Assembly: GCA_000469685.2 (NCBI GenBank)
Contig: LS997563.1
Coordinates: forward strand, 5,467,781-5,531,780
Length of the DNA: 64,000 nucleotides
DNA from: Haemonchus contortus
Lineage: Eukaryota > Nematoda > Chromadorea > Rhabditida > Trichostrongylidae
Direction: 5' to 3'
Shown: piece after piece, positions 58,628 through 64,000 of the stretch
How the letters are laid out: each line of letters begins with the position of its first letter
How positions within the stretch are numbered: the first letter of the stretch is position 1
Translations under genes and position numbers: made by a program
The notes under the pieces: generated by a model
The model's input: only the letters and a program-made list of their open reading frames with translations
What the model was told of the DNA's origin: nothing
The model's database searches: none

Positions 58628-58935
58628 AGGGGAGGTGGTGTAGCGGCAAGTAGTGCACTATCACACGCTCATGATCACGGGTTCGAATTTCGGTCTGTAG
58701 CCACCTAAGCCAACTAAGCCTTCCATCCCTCCGGGATCGGCTAATTGGAACCAGGCTCGTCTGGGAGGATAAAAGCACTGAATTGTCCGACCGCTAGCCA
58801 CCGCACGCCATTGTATAGGCCACATACGCATTCAGTACGCCCTGAAACTTTGATTGGAAGTCGAGTGAGGGGCGCATCCCTCAAATATGATTGAGGGACG
58901 GGTCCCTCAGATATGATTGGCCAACAGGCAAAGAC
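58628..58935 (+). repeat. SINE-A full copy with duplicated 3' end
   Basis: Head GGGGAGGTGGTGTAGCGGCA, B box GGGTTCGAATTTC, CTTCCATCCCTCCGGGATCG, and GGCTCGTCTGGGAGGATAAA. The end GCATCCCTCAAATATGATTG is followed by a second similar GGTCCCTCAGATATGATTGG. Confidence 0.9.
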
Positions 58936-59297
58936 TTGGATTCAAAAGTAAGATAATGGGCGCAACGGACAGCGGTTTGAAAATAATGCAAAATAGGAAA
59001 GATTACCCACACCCATACCTAGAATTCTTCATGAAAATCTACTTTTTGATCACATAAGAGCCTGATCTCGCCGTTTCAATTGCCGCATACTTAATGACCC
59101 ACTTCAATTTCCTTTAGGTAATTGAGGATATGAAAAAAATACAACGGAAAGATACATATCCGTGATGTAGCCCAGTTTCCTAGTATGATCGTTGCTCAGA
59201 CTTAGAGCTCCTACTACTTCTATCTGAATATGAATCACATCATTTTTTTTTACTACAACCTGAGTATAATTGATATTTATTAATAGTATACAGAGTT
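58936..59297. other. no gene seen
   Basis: Spacer between two same-strand SINE-A copies. Confidence 0.5.
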
Positions 59298-59598
59298 GAG
59301 GGTGGAGGTGGTGTAGTGGCAAGTGGCACACTATATCACGCGCACGGTCAGGGGTTCGAATCCCGGATCGATGCCCGCCTAGGCCAACCAACCCCTCCAT
59401 CCCTCCGGGGTCGGTGCATTGGTACCAGACTCGGGAGGACAAAAGCACTGACTGTACATCGGCTGGCCACCGCAATTCATTGTATAGGCCACATACGGAC
59501 TCATTACGCCACTACGATTCTGAATGGAAGTCGAGTGCGGGGGCGCGTCCCTCAGGCGGGATTGATTACCGCCAAAAACTTTATCCTCTTTATCCTCT
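59298..59598 (+). mobile_element. SINE-A, near-consensus copy
   Basis: Head GGTGGAGGTGGTGTAGTGGC, perfect B box GGGGTTCGAATCCCGG, complete body, and 3' AAAAACTTTATCC followed by TCTTTATCC. A short deletion removes part of the GACTCGTCTGGGAGG block. Best copy for deriving a consensus. Confidence 0.93.
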
Positions 59599-60162
59599 AG
59601 ACATAGTGGCTATAGTGATTATAAAAAGTCTTGGAATTTTACATAACACTTTTTTCTGGGGACAAAAGCTTCCCAAGACTTGCTGTCCAACCTGGTTTCT
59701 TTGAGAGCCTGGAAACCTTTCGACACATTTCCTATTCCTACTCCGTTTCCGCTGACCTGCCATAGATTTGGCCAGTTATTCCCACATGAGGCCGAAGAAC
59801 TCTCAGCTTTTGTAGTAGGCTAAACTGGCTTGAAATAGGGTAGGGTAAGCTCAAAAGTAATAGAGAGTCTAGAACGAAAACCCTGTGCAAATATGTACGA
59901 GCAGCAAGAAGCAAATTACACTTTTAGTACGAATCTATTATCACTGGTTTCCGTTCACTTGCGATAACGAGAAATCTCTGTGAATCTCTAAAAATAACTT
60001 CAATTTGTTTGCTAAAGTGCTATATGCATGTGGGATTATGACGCGATTGCAAAAAAGTGCCCATAAAAACAAAATATGTTCATAATCTGCTGTTTCTAAT
60101 TATAACCCCTGACTATCTCTACTCTGGAAATGGACTCATTAACCAATTACAAAATTTATCCT
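59599..60162. other. no gene seen
   Basis: Spacer without recognisable features. Confidence 0.5.
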
Positions 60163-60310
60163 GGGCGGAGGTGGAATAGGGACTGGTGACGGACTAATAC
60201 TCATACATGTCTTGCGGATCAAATCCTGGAACTATATGTACTCACCCGAGCCAACCAAACGACCCATCGCTCAGGGATCTGGAATTGGTACCAGACTCGT
60301 CTGGGAGAGA
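60163..60310 (+). repeat. SINE-A fragment (5' half)
   Basis: GGGCGGAGGTGGAATAGGGA, B box GGATCAAATCCTGG, ACCCGAGCCAACCAAACG, and GGTACCAGACTCGTCTGGGA, where it stops. 3' truncation is unlike the usual 5' truncation and suggests later deletion. Confidence 0.85.
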
Positions 60311-60769
60311 ATTTCAATACTTCTAGTATAGTAAAAGATCAATCACATCATGGGTATCAAATTATTCCCTAAACTTTGGGTTCTTTCGTTCAGACCAAGA
60401 TCAACCCTTCCTCTGATGTTAGACCTCATTTTTACTAGATATCCTCGATTTCGAATTCAAACAAGATCCATGGGATAAAAGCAGAATTACGAAGTCATTC
60501 AAAACAAGTGAAGCAAATGAATATTCCGAGAGATTCCCACAATTTTATTGTGATTCCTGTTGACAGAAGTTTTCATGTCGTGGGAGCTTAGAACGCAATG
60601 AGGAATCAAAAATTCCACAAATTCGTCCAAATCCTTGTTGTTGTGAAGTTGTTAGAAACCCTTTGAATTTTCCAAGTTAAGAATTCAGATGGGATACTGT
60701 CATTGACTGTTCCATACTGTAGACAACTGTTCGGACCACTCAAATTGAGTAATAAATGCCTTTGTAAGA
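60311..60769. other. no gene seen
   Basis: Spacer without recognisable features. Confidence 0.5.
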
Positions 60770-61010
60770 CAAAGGTGGTGTAGTGACAAGTGGTACACCA
60801 GCATACATACATGTATGGTAAGATAGTTACGTCCCAAGTGATACCCACCCAGACCAAACAAACTTTCTATCCCTTCTGAGTCGTTCAATTCAATGTATAA
60901 TCCACATTCGCATTCGAACAAATGGACAAGGCTCATAAAATACAGTTTTGAATGGAAGTCAAGCACGTGGCGTATCCCAGAAACGGGACTGCTAGAGATT
61001 TCAACGCGTC
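60770..61010 (+). repeat. SINE-A copy with internal deletion
   Basis: Head AAAGGTGGTGTAGTGACAAG, CACCCAGACCAAACAAAC and CTATCCCTTCTGAGTCG, then directly the 3' part with ACAGTTTTGAATGGAAGTCA and GTGGCGTATCCC. The middle GACTCGTCTGGGAGG block is missing. Confidence 0.8.
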
Positions 61011-61802
61011 AAAAAGAGCCTTCAATTCTGTAACAACCATGACCTTGTTCTAGCTGACGCCTTCGGAATATAGAGTCATGTAGTCCAATGCTGTTCGTTC
61101 ATGGAATCCATCGGAAAATTTGATTTTCGCGAGAAAAATAGGAAAGCCTCCCAGGAATCACCAAATAGAAGAATAGGATTTATTAGAATGGACTACGTGA
61201 CAACTTCCAGTTCAAGCTCCAATGCCCTTCGATGCAAAAGCGTAGAACATTCGTCGTGGCGATTGAATTAGCATAGAAAGAATAAGAAATTATCCCTTAA
61301 TCTGATTACGGTAACTATTTATATAGTGAGCTACTATATGAGAATTACGAAAGACAGATGAACCGTTCAACCTCCTAAGCCCGATATCTGTGAAGGTTTT
61401 TCTGAACCTCAAGCTTTTATATCCCACTTAGCTAGCTCCTTATCCATGACTATTCTTTCACTATCGATAAACTAGTCCGATTTTGTGATGCCCCATAGAA
61501 AAAAGGCTAACACTATCATAAAAAGACTTTTACGGCATGACTTGCTGAGATTTGGTTGCGTCCTACTCTAGAACGGGAGCAAAATAGAAAATCGACTTCT
61601 TCCTATTCTGGTTTTGTCATATGTAGAACTATAACATCATAGGAAACTGAATTGACTGCATAACCTGACAGAAGACTCGGCTCCACCAAGATCTGATGAA
61701 GCTTCTGTAGGTATGGATTACTTTGGCAAAAAAAAATTCTTTCTCGGGAGGGACTGGAACTAACCTATCTTGAGTATAAACCATTTGACTTACCCCTCTT
61801 TC
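61011..61802. other. no gene seen
   Basis: Spacer without recognisable features. Confidence 0.45.
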
Positions 61803-61885
61803 CCGTGCCATTGCACAGGCCGAATACTCTCCAAAGCCATTACAATTCTGAGAGGAAGTCGGAGTGTGGGTCATCACACGTTTTG
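61803..61885 (+). repeat. SINE-A fragment
   Basis: GCCATTGCACAGGCCGAATA, then ATTACAATTCTGAGAGGAAG. Only the 3' third remains. Confidence 0.6.
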
Positions 61886-63460
61886 TTGCACATAGAACAG
61901 GACTCCCACGTAGGTTCCTCTATAGTGAAAGGTATAGTTGTGCATTACCGAATCAAGACAAGTTGTTGTCACTCTGTGAGAAATCAAGGTGGGGATCAAT
62001 ATCAATTTATACTTTATTACTACTGCTACAAGATTAAGACGCTTTTAAGCTAATTTTATTATTATATTTTTTATTTTTATTATTTTCTATTTTATTATTA
62101 TTTTATTAAGCTGAATGGGTGCCCAACTACTATTTTTCCTCCCATGTTCTCCCAAAACATTTGCAAGCGAGGCTAAGGGTATAGACTTTGTTATTAGGTG
62201 CCTCCATCCTACGTAGCAACCCCAACTGTGATCATTGTCGCTATGAAGAGACTTTTAGACATTGTTTTCTCGCTAGTCTAACATACTCTATTTGCGTAGG
62301 ATGATTAATATCATGATGTCAGCGTAATTTCATGTTGTAAGAATACCTCTGCCCTATGTCCACCTATTCCGTCTACAACACTCGTTTTACGTACTAGACG
62401 GAAAAAACGTCATGTCTGTGAAGTAAACTTCCTGTCCTTCCTTCCACTAGTCTTCCGAATTCAACTTATTCTGATTAACTGATGGATTAAATCAGAACTG
62501 CGTGAGACCTGTCGTTGGACATTGGGACATAACCAACAAAATTTCTGGGAGGTCTGAGTAAGAGTTAGAGTTAGTACGAGTCTGAGTAAGTCTGAGTAAG
62601 AGTTTTACAATTTTCTTCCTTGCGATAGTCGGTGAAACTGCACAGATCTGGGTGAGGTTTTGAATGCATGGCGCATCTAGGAAGGATTGTTTATTCTTGG
62701 TGAATTCGAAGGATGCCGAACATTTAGCCGGAGGGGCTCCTTAGAAATCCTCATGGATCAATTGATGAACTAAAGGTCACTTTTATGGGGATTGTTTTCC
62801 TCTGATGACCATGTGTCTTCCACTTGATTATATACTTTTTTCCATTGGAACTATTAGCCAAGCTGGATTTTCCCAGAATCAATGTGAGCTTGATGTACTG
62901 CCCTGCCAAGTTCTCAACAAGGTGTGTCATCGGAAGAATGAATCCGAGTAGAAACGCCTCCTCCTTCATTGCCAGGTTATACACCCACTGGAATCGACGT
63001 CATTCGTTTTCTGGTTCGATTCCTTTCATTTGCACATCCGTTTACCTTCTGCAAAACAAATATGAAAAGCTTCCCTAAGGAACAAACAACCTAAGTTGTT
63101 CCAAGAATAAAATTAGTCAACGTGAAGCGTGATAAATCAGATGGATCTAATCAGACGGAGTCAAAAGACTTCCAACTTCACCAGACTTTTCCTGTGACGA
63201 AACATTACGTATGTAGTGTTCCGCTAGTCAACACTACAATGTAAGTAGGTTGTAGGTATAATTACATATAGATTGTAGTTGTATGGGTCAGACAAGAAGT
63301 GCTTTTTCGTTTCCGCGTCTATTCTACGTAGTCTTCGAGCTGCCGCCATCAAGCAGAACCTTTTTCCTCTCAATTAGTTACTTATCTCGTTGACTCTCTC
63401 CTTTATGGATTTCCTTTCAAAATTGCCTTGGTCTTCGCTTCAAGCAAGTGACCACTTCTT
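61886..63460. other. no gene firmly supported; AT-rich tract
   Basis: 62053-62109 is almost purely T and A with TTATTA units. 62899-62987 on the - strand is bounded by splice-like sites and reads WVYNLAMKEEAFLLGF, a weak exon candidate of unknown family. Confidence 0.4.
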
Positions 63461-63945
63461 TATTTGTTAGCCTGTCTGTCTACCTGTCTGTCTTTCTGTC
63501 TATTTGTTTGGTTGTTAGTCTGTCTATCTACTTGCCTCTCTCTCTGTCCGTCTGTCTAACAGTCTACTTCATCGCTTGCTTGTTTGCTTGGCTGTCCGTC
63601 TGTTTATTTATTTGTTTGTTAATTTGTCTGTCTGCCTATCTGTGTGTCTGTTTGTCTGTTTGTCTGCTCGGCTGTCTGTCTGCTTTCCACCAGTCTCTCC
63701 TTCCGTCTGTCTGCCTGTCTCTTGTCTGTTTGTCTACTCGGCTGTCGGTCTTTTTTTCCACCTGCTTCTCCCTCTGTCTGTCTGTCTGTCTGTCCGTCCG
63801 TCAGCCTGCCTGTCTACCTGCCTGCCTCTCCTCCTGTCTGTACGTCCGTCTGTGTGTCAGTCTATCTACTGTCTGTCTGTCTCTCTGTCTACCCGCCCGT
63901 CTGTCTGTCTGTCTGTCTGTCTGTCGGTCTGTCTGCCTCTCTGTG

Positions 63946-63981
<36 letters not shown>

Positions 63982-64000
63982 GGTCTGTCTGCCTGTCTGT
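63461..64000. repeat. CTGT-type microsatellite, at least 540 bp
   Basis: Long run of TCTG/CTGT tetranucleotides, interrupted on the left and purer on the right (63900 onward), continuing past the window end. Confidence 0.95.

Noticed and set aside
63461..64000. Possible CRISPR-like or satellite array
   Set aside because: It is a simple tetranucleotide repeat with no spacer structure.

Overview
This window looks like nuclear DNA of a nematode, most likely a strongylid (clade V, hookworm-like) parasite; that placement is inference. The support is one intron-rich gene with short introns and TTTCAG-type acceptors, an AT-rich and gene-poor landscape, and a load of SINEs, mariner/Tc1 elements and an LTR retrotransposon. 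No rRNA, functional tRNA, CRISPR array, operon-like cluster or bacterial feature was found.

The only protein-coding gene that can be assembled with confidence is on the + strand from about 13.6 to 30.7 kb: an M13 (neprilysin/endothelin-converting-enzyme type) zinc metallopeptidase of about 755 residues in roughly 19 exons. The model has a cytosolic tail and membrane anchor, the extracellular cysteine-rich start, the HEITH zinc site, the ENIAD third-ligand motif and the C-terminal cysteine and tryptophan. Its introns hold SINEs, an unclassified repeat, a LINE fragment and a Tc1-like relic.

Region by region: 0-13.6 kb is intergenic, with SINE copies (one with a perfect 15-bp target duplication, one interrupted by a different tRNA-like SINE). 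13.6-30.7 kb is the peptidase gene. 31.7-32.3 kb is a GC-richer minisatellite, followed by a Tc1-like fragment. 36.54-40.47 kb is a complete Ty3/gypsy-type LTR retrotransposon on the - strand with identical 215-bp LTRs and a 5-bp target duplication, but with most of gag missing. 45.75-46.91 kb is a frameshifted mariner. 53.7-54.9 kb holds the longest copy of the unclassified repeat next to an internally deleted cecropia-type mariner. 55.6-61.9 kb is dense in SINE copies, including some of the best preserved. 63.46-64.0 kb is a CTGT-type microsatellite running off the window.

The dominant theme is one tRNA-derived SINE family with about 24 copies and fragments on both strands. It has A and B box promoter motifs, a conserved body, and a tail of short TTTATCC units. 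No gene system beyond the peptidase and the transposable elements could be supported; the most novel-looking items are the repeat families and the gag-depleted but apparently recent LTR element.
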